Assembly (NCBI GenBank): GCA_902622745.1
Contig: CACNQW010000007.1
Span: 1-49,880 of the forward strand
Source of the DNA: an uncultured SAR116 cluster alpha proteobacterium
GTDB lineage: Bacteria > Pseudomonadota > Alphaproteobacteria > Puniceispirillales > Marisalimonadaceae
DNA length: 49,880 nt
Direction of reading: 5' to 3'
The notes beneath the pieces were generated by a model that was given only the letters and a program-made list of their open reading frames with translations, had not been told where the DNA came from and searched no databases. Positions 42,001 to 49,777 of this stretch are shown piece after piece (within the stretch, counting starts at the first letter, position 1; every line of letters starts with the position of its first letter). The position numbers were made by a program, and so were the translations under genes.

Positions 42001-45000
42001 ATTATAGTGATACAGGTGAAAAAATTACGTTTAAGCCTATTTCAATGGGTTTATTAGATGATAATGTTCGAGATGAAAGTGGAAAGAGAGCGCAAGCAGG
42101 ATTGTCTAATTATGGAATTAATGTTCCTCTGCATGGTTATAGAGTTTTTGCTAAAGATGACGATAGTTTAATGACAAGTTCAAATCCAGGTTCAGCTGGA
42201 GCTTTGACCTTAAATGGTGCCTTAATTAATGAAAGTAATTTAAATTCTTCAGTTATTATTAATTGTACAGCAAATGAAAGTAGCAATACCTTTATAGTTA
42301 GAGGAACAAATTTAGATGGTAGTTCGATTACTGAAACCATTACTGGAGTGAACAATGGAACAGTTGAGAGTGCACAAATTTTTAAATCAATTACATCTAT
42401 AACTACAACTGCAACTAGTAATGGTAATATAAAGATTGGAACATCTGGAAGACATAAACTTATTGATTTTGATTCACTTGTTAATGAAGACACTTATTCA
42501 TCTGGAAGTATTACGATGAAAGGCATTCTTTCTACTGCAGATTATTTAAATGCTAGAATAAGAATAGAGTGTTTTGAAGATGACTCTACAAATAGTTTTA
42601 CAATTAGTGGAATTGACTTAGATGGAAATGCGATAAGTGAATCAATTAATGGTACAAATGGAACCGCTATTGAAGGTAAAAAAGTTTTTAAAAAAATTAC
42701 TTCTATATCCGTTACAAATAATACAGCTGGTAAAATTAGAATAGGAACTGTAACAGGAGACGATTCTTGGATAGCTAAAATCGACTCTAATTCTCTTGAT
42801 GCAGATACATCTCAAGAAATTTCACTTGAATTATTAAGGGCATTAAGAAAAGAAAGTCCAACTTCAATTTTGAAAGGAACAGTAATAAATCAATTACCCT
42901 CAGAAGGATCGAAAATTTCATTAATGTTTGAAGGGCAAAAATATAATTTAGAAATGAAGTCTGGAGAGGTTATTGTTGATGGATTGGAAAAAAATAGAAT
43001 TTTAGCATCTTTTGAAGAAATGTCTGATTTAGATGAAGATGCTTTGTCTAAATCACAAAACGTGTCGGCGGGAGCCACTTTATCATTAAATGGTGACAAT
43101 TCTGGAACAACTTTTTTAGGTACGAGAGTAACTATTAAGTCAGTAGAAGATGAAAGTAGTAATAGTTTTACTATTACAGGCACCGATCTAAATGGCAACT
43201 CAATCTCTGAGAGAATAAATGGAGGAGATAAAGGACAAACAGTTTCTGGATTAAAAATTTTCAAGACAATCACTTCTGCTTCAGCTACTTCAGCTACTTC
43301 TGGAAAAATAGAATTAGGCACAGCGCCGGGATTTAAACTTACGGTTACGGCTCAAGGTAGTATTGAAGGTGATCAATTTGAATTAGTTCAAGATACAAGA
43401 AATGTGTCGAACGCAAGTAATTTTGGATTAAAAAGTGCTACTTCTCTTTTACAAGGTAATTTGATAAAGAAACCATCTGTTGATGATAATGAAGAAAACT
43501 CACCATTGAGGTTATCAATTAATACTGGAGAAAATTATGAGGACTATAATGTAAAGTTTTTTGAAAATTCAAGTTCTTCACAATTATTTTCTTCAAATTC
43601 TATAAGTTCAAACACAGCTTTAACAATAAATGCAACAAATTTATTAGCAGGTAAAGTAACAATTTCAACAGCTGCAGGCGGTGATCAATCTTCTACTTCT
43701 TTTACAGTTGTTGGTACAGACATGTCAGGTAATGCTCAAACAGAAATAATAACTGGATCTAAAGGTGGGTTAACTTCTACTGGATTAAAAGTATTTAGAA
43801 AAATCACATCAATTACCCCTGGCGCATCTGTTGGTTCAGGTAACGTTGAAATTGGCAAAGAGTCAACTCCTGTTTTTTATAACAATGCAAGAGATATTAA
43901 TCTTATTTCTTCAACTTCAGTAAGCGCAAGTGCTTCACTTGGTACAGTTAAAACTCATTTAGGTTATGGAGGTAAAATTAAAATTTTTACTGCTACTGGT
44001 GGTAATCAAAGTTCAACAACTTTCACAATTACCGGAACTGATGTAGACGGAAATGTTATATCAGAAAATATCACCGGTCCAAATGGTGATCAATTTGTTA
44101 TAGGTACAAAAACTTTTAAAACTGTCACAAGTGTCACTGCTGGGGGCACTGTTGGTACTGGTAATGTTTCAATAGATTATGCTGTTAATTCTGATGTATC
44201 TTTTTTACCGCCATCAGGTTTAGAAATTATTTGGGAAGATAATAAAAGCGGCACAACGGATGCAGATAGTTTAGTTACATCAAAAGCTATTGGATCTTTA
44301 GCAGCCTTAGGTTTTGATGGTGCACTTAGTAATACCGACGATGATAGTTTATTTACACTGAAGCAAATAGCCTCATCAGACACATTAAATTTAGATGGTG
44401 TATTAAGTAAAAATAAAAATTTATATGCAAAAGTTCAATTTACTTTTACCGGAAATGAAACAGGAAAAACATTTACAGTTGCTGGTTATGACAAAGACGG
44501 TGTATACAAGACTGATATAATAAACGGTTCATCAGGTACAGTGAATGGTTCTGTAGAATTTACAGAGATAGTATCAATAACACCTTCATCAGCAACTGGA
44601 AATACAGTAAAAATTGGTACTGTTTCTAACTCAGTTTTAGTTAATGGTTCCACAGTTTCTATTACTTCAGGTGAAGATTTAACATCTAATAAATTTACCG
44701 TCACTGGGCTTGACATGTTTGGAAATTCAATGACTGAAATTATTACTGGAGGTAATAATTCCACCGTAAATGGCAAAAAAGTCTTTAAATTGATAAACTC
44801 AATAGTTCCTTCTGCTACTGAAACAGGAAACGTATCTATAGGAACACAAGCAACTGGAAGACTTTCAATTTCTCACAATATAGGAAAAAACGACGTCATA
44901 ATTTCTAGAGATCCTAAAAATTATGATCTTTATGGTTTTAAAACCCAGAATACCAGAGCTGTGATTGAAAATGATGCTATCGAGCTAACATCACTAAATG

Positions 45001-45683
45001 GAAGATCTATTCTTGTTAAAGTACCTGAAGATAGCACTAAAAATATAGTATCTGAACAAATATCAATTTCGAATTTACCTAACGAAGAATTGATTGCTGT
45101 TGTAATGGGTGGTGGTGCTAAAAAAATTAGTTCAGAATTTCAATTTAATAATGGAAATACAAAACTAGATGAAACTGAATATGAAATAAAAATAGATAAA
45201 ACAAATAAAAATAAAGTTGAAGTATTTGACAAAGAATTTGGACACTCAATTGCTACAAGAATATTAGATCAAAATAGATCTTTCGAAGCTATTGGATCAA
45301 GGTTTCAGTTTTCCGAAGAGGCTATAATTGGAGATAGCTTTGTTATTTCTAATAATGCTAAAGGCACAGGTGACAATAGAAATGTATTAAATATGTTAGA
45401 CCTACAATTAGAAAAAATGAGTGACCAAAATAAAGGGAATTTTCAGGAAATATTTTCAAATACTGTTGCCAAAGTTGGATCAAATGTTCAGGCCAATGAT
45501 TTATCATTAAAAGCTGCAAATAGTAATAAGAAAGCTGCAGAGTCTGCTCAAAGTGAGTTTGCTGGAGTAAGCCTTGATGATGAGGCTTCTCATTTACTCG
45601 AGTTTCAACAGGCTTATCAAGCGTCGGCACGTATATTGCAGACTGCAAGAGAGTTATTCGAAGCTTTAATAAAAGTAGTATAA
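39024..45683 (+). CDS. flgK: Giant hook-filament junction protein FlgK (2219 aa)
   Basis: FlgK (HAP1) with intact ends: N-terminal 'SGVQAYRQALSVTGQNIANV' + 'NTEGYNKR', then 'SGLGVRVNQIRRSFDAFLAE' near residue 60 and 'PDVLDARDNLLLDLSKFINF' near residue 193. The C-terminal 'SLDDEASHLLEFQQAYQASA' + 'RILQTARELFEALIKVV' is typical. Normal FlgK has about 450-700 aa; this protein is three to five times larger in one uninterrupted frame. The extra part includes eight diverged modules of about 75-90 residues (residues about 705-1947) of the form 'FTVxGxDxDGNxxxExxxG...KxFKxITSI...G.v.IGT', a repeat known from marine phage virion proteins. These would project from the junction. Confidence 0.94.
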   Translation: MASLFEIGKSGVQAYRQALSVTGQNIANVNTEGYNKRAADLEEVPSVQGGVTNVPDQSGLGVRVNQIRRSFDAFLAENLRNTNGEQQKLDGLVDKLNKLENMLLPSDSDLGTFIGRFFSSLQDVASRPDELSARTVALENGKALANSFNTYDNQLKNFKSTSHSEVKDNLKVVNSLVDQLAQVNKLIMSGGSKNSSPDVLDARDNLLLDLSKFINFTVDYGEKNDAIVKLGNSGNGKILLEKTNKSTLLSEIQEDRLIFKMSRNAINTTINDISAGLIGGIRDFFNFVNEVQKEINELANRLSKDFNEIQQSGIDLNGRNGNSMFSINSMKPIINDSDKRFNVEMITGNENIINQEKMIFKYIAKSNSWEVSNSDGIKLYSNNDLNFKGFSLNISGNLLDNDQFIVQPSLSKAAAFSFLLKDPTSIAAASKQLISASLNNVSQANLNVIGKENIINKSNVKNIDEIFSSSNNPLLSTTFLNEGAFTIIPPNSDVVNLASLSNQSSAQFNIFDSQIRGFSNITINLSDGNSVTLTSATEDPGDGIKSVKELAEFLNSGLALDGKNQQNFRKFGLFASGGDGGLTIKSSNADVTSASILSNGNTFSASISQLEASDVAASKIQLFTRDGRHISGSALSSSEIAKFLKESNGFLKNAEYKNDYLNLNYRGLNHKRITTSGDFFLDFGSNISYDKQATDNDGLFTNKNATSLSGSLTLDGDLANSNDLDSFVTITSTGNDSSVDFTVKGYDQDGSFQTETFRGGNETSVTGTKIFKSISSISASTNPSGELKIGMKASGYNLKITNDNDQSQTISVPINSSAYYTAKKLNENLAGTGVVATAKTRLAFGPLIKSGAGTFSFDLKGSNTDKVSITTTVDANDLSGLARQINQFTSQTNVRAINTSTFDRIILVSDDGYDIEMTNIVSPSDFKMVTLNDEFELLTVPINVDIDDTNENTIFVKGNIRFSSSSSFTSQIDSGNILSASQSPSFNSLYDINYSDTGEKITFKPISMGLLDDNVRDESGKRAQAGLSNYGINVPLHGYRVFAKDDDSLMTSSNPGSAGALTLNGALINESNLNSSVIINCTANESSNTFIVRGTNLDGSSITETITGVNNGTVESAQIFKSITSITTTATSNGNIKIGTSGRHKLIDFDSLVNEDTYSSGSITMKGILSTADYLNARIRIECFEDDSTNSFTISGIDLDGNAISESINGTNGTAIEGKKVFKKITSISVTNNTAGKIRIGTVTGDDSWIAKIDSNSLDADTSQEISLELLRALRKESPTSILKGTVINQLPSEGSKISLMFEGQKYNLEMKSGEVIVDGLEKNRILASFEEMSDLDEDALSKSQNVSAGATLSLNGDNSGTTFLGTRVTIKSVEDESSNSFTITGTDLNGNSISERINGGDKGQTVSGLKIFKTITSASATSATSGKIELGTAPGFKLTVTAQGSIEGDQFELVQDTRNVSNASNFGLKSATSLLQGNLIKKPSVDDNEENSPLRLSINTGENYEDYNVKFFENSSSSQLFSSNSISSNTALTINATNLLAGKVTISTAAGGDQSSTSFTVVGTDMSGNAQTEIITGSKGGLTSTGLKVFRKITSITPGASVGSGNVEIGKESTPVFYNNARDINLISSTSVSASASLGTVKTHLGYGGKIKIFTATGGNQSSTTFTITGTDVDGNVISENITGPNGDQFVIGTKTFKTVTSVTAGGTVGTGNVSIDYAVNSDVSFLPPSGLEIIWEDNKSGTTDADSLVTSKAIGSLAALGFDGALSNTDDDSLFTLKQIASSDTLNLDGVLSKNKNLYAKVQFTFTGNETGKTFTVAGYDKDGVYKTDIINGSSGTVNGSVEFTEIVSITPSSATGNTVKIGTVSNSVLVNGSTVSITSGEDLTSNKFTVTGLDMFGNSMTEIITGGNNSTVNGKKVFKLINSIVPSATETGNVSIGTQATGRLSISHNIGKNDVIISRDPKNYDLYGFKTQNTRAVIENDAIELTSLNGRSILVKVPEDSTKNIVSEQISISNLPNEELIAVVMGGGAKKISSEFQFNNGNTKLDETEYEIKIDKTNKNKVEVFDKEFGHSIATRILDQNRSFEAIGSRFQFSEEAIIGDSFVISNNAKGTGDNRNVLNMLDLQLEKMSDQNKGNFQEIFSNTVAKVGSNVQANDLSLKAANSNKKAAESAQSEFAGVSLDDEASHLLEFQQAYQASARILQTARELFEALIKVV
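41137..44862 (+). repeat. Eight phage-virion-like modules inside flgK
   Basis: Copies start near 41137, 42183, 42490, 43054, 43600, 43914, 44368 and 44635. Each has a first strand like 'VTITSTGNDSS', then 'FTVKGYDQDG' or 'FTITGTDLNGN', an 'ETITGVN' turn, 'KIFKSITSI' and a closing 'G.IKIGT'. Copies are diverged in DNA, unlike a recent tandem expansion, and are separated by other sequence of varied length. Copy 4 has a small in-frame duplication (SATSATS near 43280). Confidence 0.8.
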
Positions 45684-45684
45684 T

Positions 45685-46974
45685 ATGAAGGTAAGTACTA
45701 AGTTATTTAATGAGCAACAAGTAAGGCAATTTTCATCCTTAAATGAAGATATCCAAAAGTTACAGGATAAAATTTCTTCTGGAAAAAACATTGTTGTTGC
45801 TTCTGATGATCCTGTAGGATCTGTAAATTTATCAGGTTTTAAAACAGTTAAACAGCAACTTGACCAGTACATGAAAAATGTAAATTCAGCTCAAACGAGA
45901 CTAAGTTTGGTTGATACAAATTTACAAAATCTATCAACTATAATGATTAGAGCAAATGAACTTTTGATCCAAGCTTCAAGCGATGTTTTGGGGAGAAGTG
46001 ATAGAGAAGCAATTGCATTAGAAATTGACGAAATGAAGGAAGAATTATTATCATTGGCAAACCAACAAGATGCTAATGGTTCTTTTATATTTGGAGGATT
46101 TAAAACAAAAGTTCAACCATTTCAAAAAAATTTAGAAGGTAAAATTGAATATAAAGGAGATGCCGGTATCACGTCTCTGTCAATTTCTGAAACAATGATT
46201 GTTGAAACTTCAATTGATGGAGAATCATTATTTCAGAAAGTAAAAAGTAGTACTACTTCTGGTTTATCTGTTTCAATGTTCACAATGCTAGAAAATATAT
46301 CTCATTCTGTAAGAACTGCTTCTTCAGCTGTAAATGCTACGAAAGCTGATACACACGCTGAATTTGAGATTACGAACAGAGATTTTGGCACATGGTCATT
46401 TGATATAACAGGACATGGTGGGACAGCAAATATATCTGTGGAATTAACTGGCGATGACCCAGCAGATATCATAAAAGCAATTAACAATGCAAATATTGGT
46501 ATTACAGCTAGCCAATCCTCAACTAACCTAAAAAAAATTAAACTTGATAGTAGTCAACAGGGTACTATTGAAATTAAAAACGTTGAAATTCCAAATATTA
46601 AAACTGCTCAAAAAGTACCAACATCATTTATAACTTTTGATCCATTGGATGCAAGCGGAAACAAAGTAGGGCATTCTCAAACTTTGTATGATAATGATCA
46701 ATTAACATCTGCACAACTTAATAATATCGCTGACACTCAAGTTCATATTGCTAATTTTAGAGGAGAAGTAGGAGCTAAACTTAATTTACTTACTAGACAA
46801 AACGAAAATTTAAGTGAGAGAAATATAGCTATTAAAAAAGATTTGAGTGATTTGGAAGACGCTGATTTAGCCGCTTTAGTAACAGATTTAAAAGCACAAT
46901 TAACTGGATTACAAGCTAGTCAACAAGCTTTTGTAAAAATATCTAATTTAAATCTTTTTAACTTTTTAAAATAA
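45685..46974 (+). CDS. flgL: Hook-filament junction protein FlgL
   Basis: FlgL (HAP3) of 429 aa. The flagellin-like N-terminus 'QVRQFSSLNEDIQKLQDKIS' + 'SGKNIVVASDDPVGSVNLSG' and 'RSDREAIALEIDEMKEELLS' + 'LANQQDANGSFIFGGFK' near residue 110 are typical. The C-terminus ends with 'LTGLQASQQAFVKISNLNLF' + 'NFL'. It links FlgK to the filament. It starts one nucleotide after the flgK stop and is probably the last gene of the flgG operon; its stop abuts that of the convergent gene. Normal length, in contrast to FlgE and FlgK. Confidence 0.95.
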   Translation: MKVSTKLFNEQQVRQFSSLNEDIQKLQDKISSGKNIVVASDDPVGSVNLSGFKTVKQQLDQYMKNVNSAQTRLSLVDTNLQNLSTIMIRANELLIQASSDVLGRSDREAIALEIDEMKEELLSLANQQDANGSFIFGGFKTKVQPFQKNLEGKIEYKGDAGITSLSISETMIVETSIDGESLFQKVKSSTTSGLSVSMFTMLENISHSVRTASSAVNATKADTHAEFEITNRDFGTWSFDITGHGGTANISVELTGDDPADIIKAINNANIGITASQSSTNLKKIKLDSSQQGTIEIKNVEIPNIKTAQKVPTSFITFDPLDASGNKVGHSQTLYDNDQLTSAQLNNIADTQVHIANFRGEVGAKLNLLTRQNENLSERNIAIKKDLSDLEDADLAALVTDLKAQLTGLQASQQAFVKISNLNLFNFLK

Positions 46975-47466
46975 TTAAAAATTATCTAATATATTTGTTG
47001 GTTTATCAAGTAAATTTTTAAACCAATCTAACCCTTCAACTTCTTCATACGTCCACCCTGGTGGCTTATCTGAAACTGTTTGATTTCTAATAGCAAATAT
47101 TGTTGCTCTAAATACCTTTGTTACATTTTTAACTGAATAATCATTTGTTTTAACTGGGTCTAATTCTGATGAAAACATCCCAGAGATTTTTCTTTCAGCT
47201 CCAGAAGATTTGAAACACATTCTTCTATAAATAAAACTTTCTATATAATTAACAGCTTCTTCATTAGCTTCAAGATCAGATAAAAATTGAAGTATTTCTT
47301 CAGCACAAGCTGTAATTTCTTCGTATTTAATTTCTGTATATTTCTCAGACAAACCCTCAGAAAATTTTCTTGAAATAGAGTTTAAAGAATTTTCACTTGA
47401 TAAAAATTCTTTAGCTGTAGTAGCGCTGCAAACAGCAAAAATCCATTCTGGGCAAAACTGTGACAT
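46975..47466 (-). CDS. Hypothetical protein between flgL and fliS
   Basis: A 163-aa soluble, helical protein with six Cys (FCPEW, AVCSA, TACAE, RMCFK and others) and no signal peptide. Recognisable but unassigned stretches are 'CPEWIFAVCSATTAKEFLSS', 'RKISGMFSSELDPVKTNDYS' and 'DKPPGWTYEEVEGLDWFKNL'. I do not recognise the family. It lies 51 nt downstream of fliS on the same strand, so co-transcription and a filament-related role are plausible. Confidence 0.7.
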   Translation of the reverse strand: MSQFCPEWIFAVCSATTAKEFLSSENSLNSISRKFSEGLSEKYTEIKYEEITACAEEILQFLSDLEANEEAVNYIESFIYRRMCFKSSGAERKISGMFSSELDPVKTNDYSVKNVTKVFRATIFAIRNQTVSDKPPGWTYEEVEGLDWFKNLLDKPTNILDNF

Positions 47467-47517
47467 ACCAAATAATATAATATTAAAATAGATTTTTTAA
47501 ATAATTTTTTACAAATT

Positions 47518-47901
47518 TCAAGAAATTTTTATCCAAGCTGAAAGTATGTCATCAATTACATTTATAGAGTCATCAATTCCCTTAGTTGTAAGATTTTTAT
47601 ATGAATCTAAAACTTGTCTTCTACAAAAATCGTAGAGATTAAATAAATTAGAAGCTATGGGCTCGCCTTTTTCAAAATCTAGGCTCGAAGTAAGTATTGT
47701 TATTGAAGTTATAATCTTTGCAAAACTTTCAGATTTATTTTTCGATAATTTACTTTCATTTTCAATTGCATATTTAAGAGTTTTTAAATTTTTACTTAGT
47801 TCCTCTAAAACAATTTTTATAAAATCATGCTTTGAAGCATTTTCAACTTTAGAGTTTATGTCTGTTTGTTCATATTGTTTAATTGCCGAATAAAAATTCA
47901 T
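47518..47901 (-). CDS. fliS: Flagellin export chaperone FliS
   Basis: A 127-aa four-helix chaperone. 'MNFYSAIKQYEQTDINSKVE' matches the FliS N-terminus. 'HDFIKIVLEELSKNLKTLKY', 'ITILTSSLDFEKGEPIASNL' + 'FNLYDFCRRQVLDSY' and the terminal 'VIDDILSAWIKI' are all characteristic (normally '...Ld.e.G..ia.nL..LY.y....L' and 'l..aW'). It keeps flagellin unfolded and delivers it to FlhA. A GGAG precedes the ATG. The FliD gene, its usual neighbour, lies beyond the ClC gene on the other strand. Confidence 0.88.
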   Translation of the reverse strand: MNFYSAIKQYEQTDINSKVENASKHDFIKIVLEELSKNLKTLKYAIENESKLSKNKSESFAKIITSITILTSSLDFEKGEPIASNLFNLYDFCRRQVLDSYKNLTTKGIDDSINVIDDILSAWIKIS

Positions 47902-47930
47902 TTAAAACTCCATTAAGATTTACATAAATT

Positions 47931-47956
47931 AAAACGACATCCTAAAAAAATATTTA
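47931..47956 (-). promoter_or_regulatory. Candidate sigma-28 promoter for fliS
   Basis: On the minus strand TAAA (47956-47953), 14 nt, then GTCGTTTT (47938-47931). Spacing is one short of the usual 15 and the -10 box is weaker than at flgM. Confidence 0.4.
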
Positions 47957-49645
47957 GTTTTTTTCGATATTTCTTATTGTCTGAGTAATTTGGTCATAGG
48001 CTTTTAAAACATCATTTTCAGATATGACACCTATCAATTTATTTTTATCATTTACAACAGGAATACTTTCACCTACAAAATCTTTAAGAATATTCATAAT
48101 TTCGTGTATATTTTGATTAGGATTTATTATTATAGGATTTTTTTCTTTAAAGTTAATTGAGTTTCCAGGTTTATTTAGAATATTTATTAACTTTAATTTA
48201 CCGAAATAATTTTGTTCTTTATCTATGAAGTATGCTTCTGTTGTATTCATTTTTTTAAATTGAGCAATATTATTTTTATTTGTTGAATTTAACTTAAGTG
48301 ATAAAAAATTGGAGCTCACATAATTTAAAATTTTTGTTTGTGTCATTAAAATATGTTCACGGCCAAACCCCATCTGAATATTTCGTGATTTTAATTGAGC
48401 GTCAAAAAAACTAGAGCCAAACAAAATATATGTTAAGAGATTACAAAGGCTAATTGGCAAGATAGAAGCAATTGCATATTCATATGAGCCAGTTAATTCA
48501 AAGACTAGTATTATTGCGGTTACTGGACCACCTATAACAGAACTTGTTACAGCTGCCATGCTTGATATAGCAAATATAGGTAACAAATTTTGATCAAAAT
48601 TAGTAATAGGGATATTATAAATAATTGCACCCGTTGCAGCGCCTATCAAGAGAGCAGGGGAGAAAATACCCCCAAAAAGACCAAACCCTATACATAAAGA
48701 TGTTAAAAATATTTTTAGAAATAATATAAGTATTAAAATAATCATACTTAGATCAGTAGTTATCACTTTTATAATAGTCTCAGAGCCTAAACCAGTAACA
48801 TCTGGAAAAATTATTACAAAAATACCACACAAGATCCCAGGTATAAGAGGTCTATACATAAATGGGATTTTACTATTGTTAGACATCTTAGAACTAAAAA
48901 AAAGAGATTTCATAAATGTAATAGCAATTATTGAAGAGATAATACCTATTATTAAAAGACCTGGAATAGCTTCAAATAATTGAAATGTAACTTCATCAAT
49001 TTTTAAAATTGGTGACATTATATTCATTTCTTTTGCCATAATGTTTGCAGTAATCGATGAAAGAGAAATAGATGTAAGTGCTCGCATTGAGAAGTGTCTA
49101 ATAATTATTTCATGAGAAAATACAATACCTGCAATCGGAGCACTAAAAACAGACGATATTGCTGCCGCAACACCTGCGCCAATAATAATATCATGTGGTA
49201 TATTGGGCATAAATTTCCTTCTTCTTATAAATGCTGCGCAGGTGGCACCAAAATGCACTAATGGACCATACAAACCAACAGAGGCTCCACCACTTATAGA
49301 AAAAAAACAAGCTATCGTTGATAGAAAACCTGACTTGATATCAAGTGTTCCATCTCTTTGATGTGCAGCATAAATTGTATCAGCAGGGCCATGCCATCTT
49401 TTAATATTTAAGTATTTGATGATTAGACATACAAAAATAGAACCTACAAAACAACCAATTACTGGGAATAAGTTAATGTTACCAAATTGAAGAAAATCAA
49501 ATTTATTATTTTGAAGCCAATTAAAAATTGAACCTGTTGAAAGCGCAAAATATTGTGCTACTATTGAAATTATACAGCCAATAAAAATTGCTGTTAAAAC
49601 AAGAACAAAATTAGTTTTTATTATTTTAAATTCTGCATTAAACAA
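47954..49645 (-). CDS. ClC-family chloride transporter with CBS domains, atypical gate
   Basis: A ClC-type membrane protein of 563 aa: about residues 1-420 membrane, the rest a cytoplasmic CBS-type regulatory region ending in 'FVGESIPVVNDKNKLIGVIS'. The second selectivity motif, normally G(K/R)EGP, reads 'GGASVGLYGPLVHFGA' near residue 120, so the gating Glu is replaced by Tyr. The third motif is 'GFGLFGGIFSPALLIGA' near residue 318, and 'SVIGGPVTAIILVFELTG' follows. Without the gating Glu it may be an uncoupled channel-like protein. It is unrelated to motility by family and separates fliS from fliD. Confidence 0.88.
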   Translation of the reverse strand: MFNAEFKIIKTNFVLVLTAIFIGCIISIVAQYFALSTGSIFNWLQNNKFDFLQFGNINLFPVIGCFVGSIFVCLIIKYLNIKRWHGPADTIYAAHQRDGTLDIKSGFLSTIACFFSISGGASVGLYGPLVHFGATCAAFIRRRKFMPNIPHDIIIGAGVAAAISSVFSAPIAGIVFSHEIIIRHFSMRALTSISLSSITANIMAKEMNIMSPILKIDEVTFQLFEAIPGLLIIGIISSIIAITFMKSLFFSSKMSNNSKIPFMYRPLIPGILCGIFVIIFPDVTGLGSETIIKVITTDLSMIILILILFLKIFLTSLCIGFGLFGGIFSPALLIGAATGAIIYNIPITNFDQNLLPIFAISSMAAVTSSVIGGPVTAIILVFELTGSYEYAIASILPISLCNLLTYILFGSSFFDAQLKSRNIQMGFGREHILMTQTKILNYVSSNFLSLKLNSTNKNNIAQFKKMNTTEAYFIDKEQNYFGKLKLINILNKPGNSINFKEKNPIIINPNQNIHEIMNILKDFVGESIPVVNDKNKLIGVISENDVLKAYDQITQTIRNIEKN

Positions 49646-49727
49646 TTTATAAATATTATCATTTTTTTAAAAAAAACTCTATTCTTTTAAAGTAAGAACC
49701 ATTTTCTAATACTTTTTTTATGTATAA

Positions 49728-49759
49728 TAGGCATGATAATTGCATTCAATTGTCGTATA
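49728..49759 (+). promoter_or_regulatory. Sigma-54 promoter for fliD with overlapping GTCGTATA box
   Basis: TAGGCATGATAATTGCAT (49728-49745) satisfies GG-N10-GC. Twelve nt shared with the flgM promoter (TGTCGTATATAA, from 49751) follow, but no TAAA-like box is found at the right distance, so the sigma-28 reading is weak. Confidence 0.65.
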
Positions 49760-49777
49760 TAATTTAAAGGTACCTTT

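Noticed and set aside
41137-44862. Regular repeats considered as a CRISPR array
   Set aside because: The repeats are diverged protein-coding modules in one open frame, without identical repeats or spacers.
30581-45683. Idea that flgE and flgK are interrupted by a prophage
   Set aside because: Both are single uninterrupted frames and no phage genes, integrase or attachment sites are seen; only the protein modules look phage-like.
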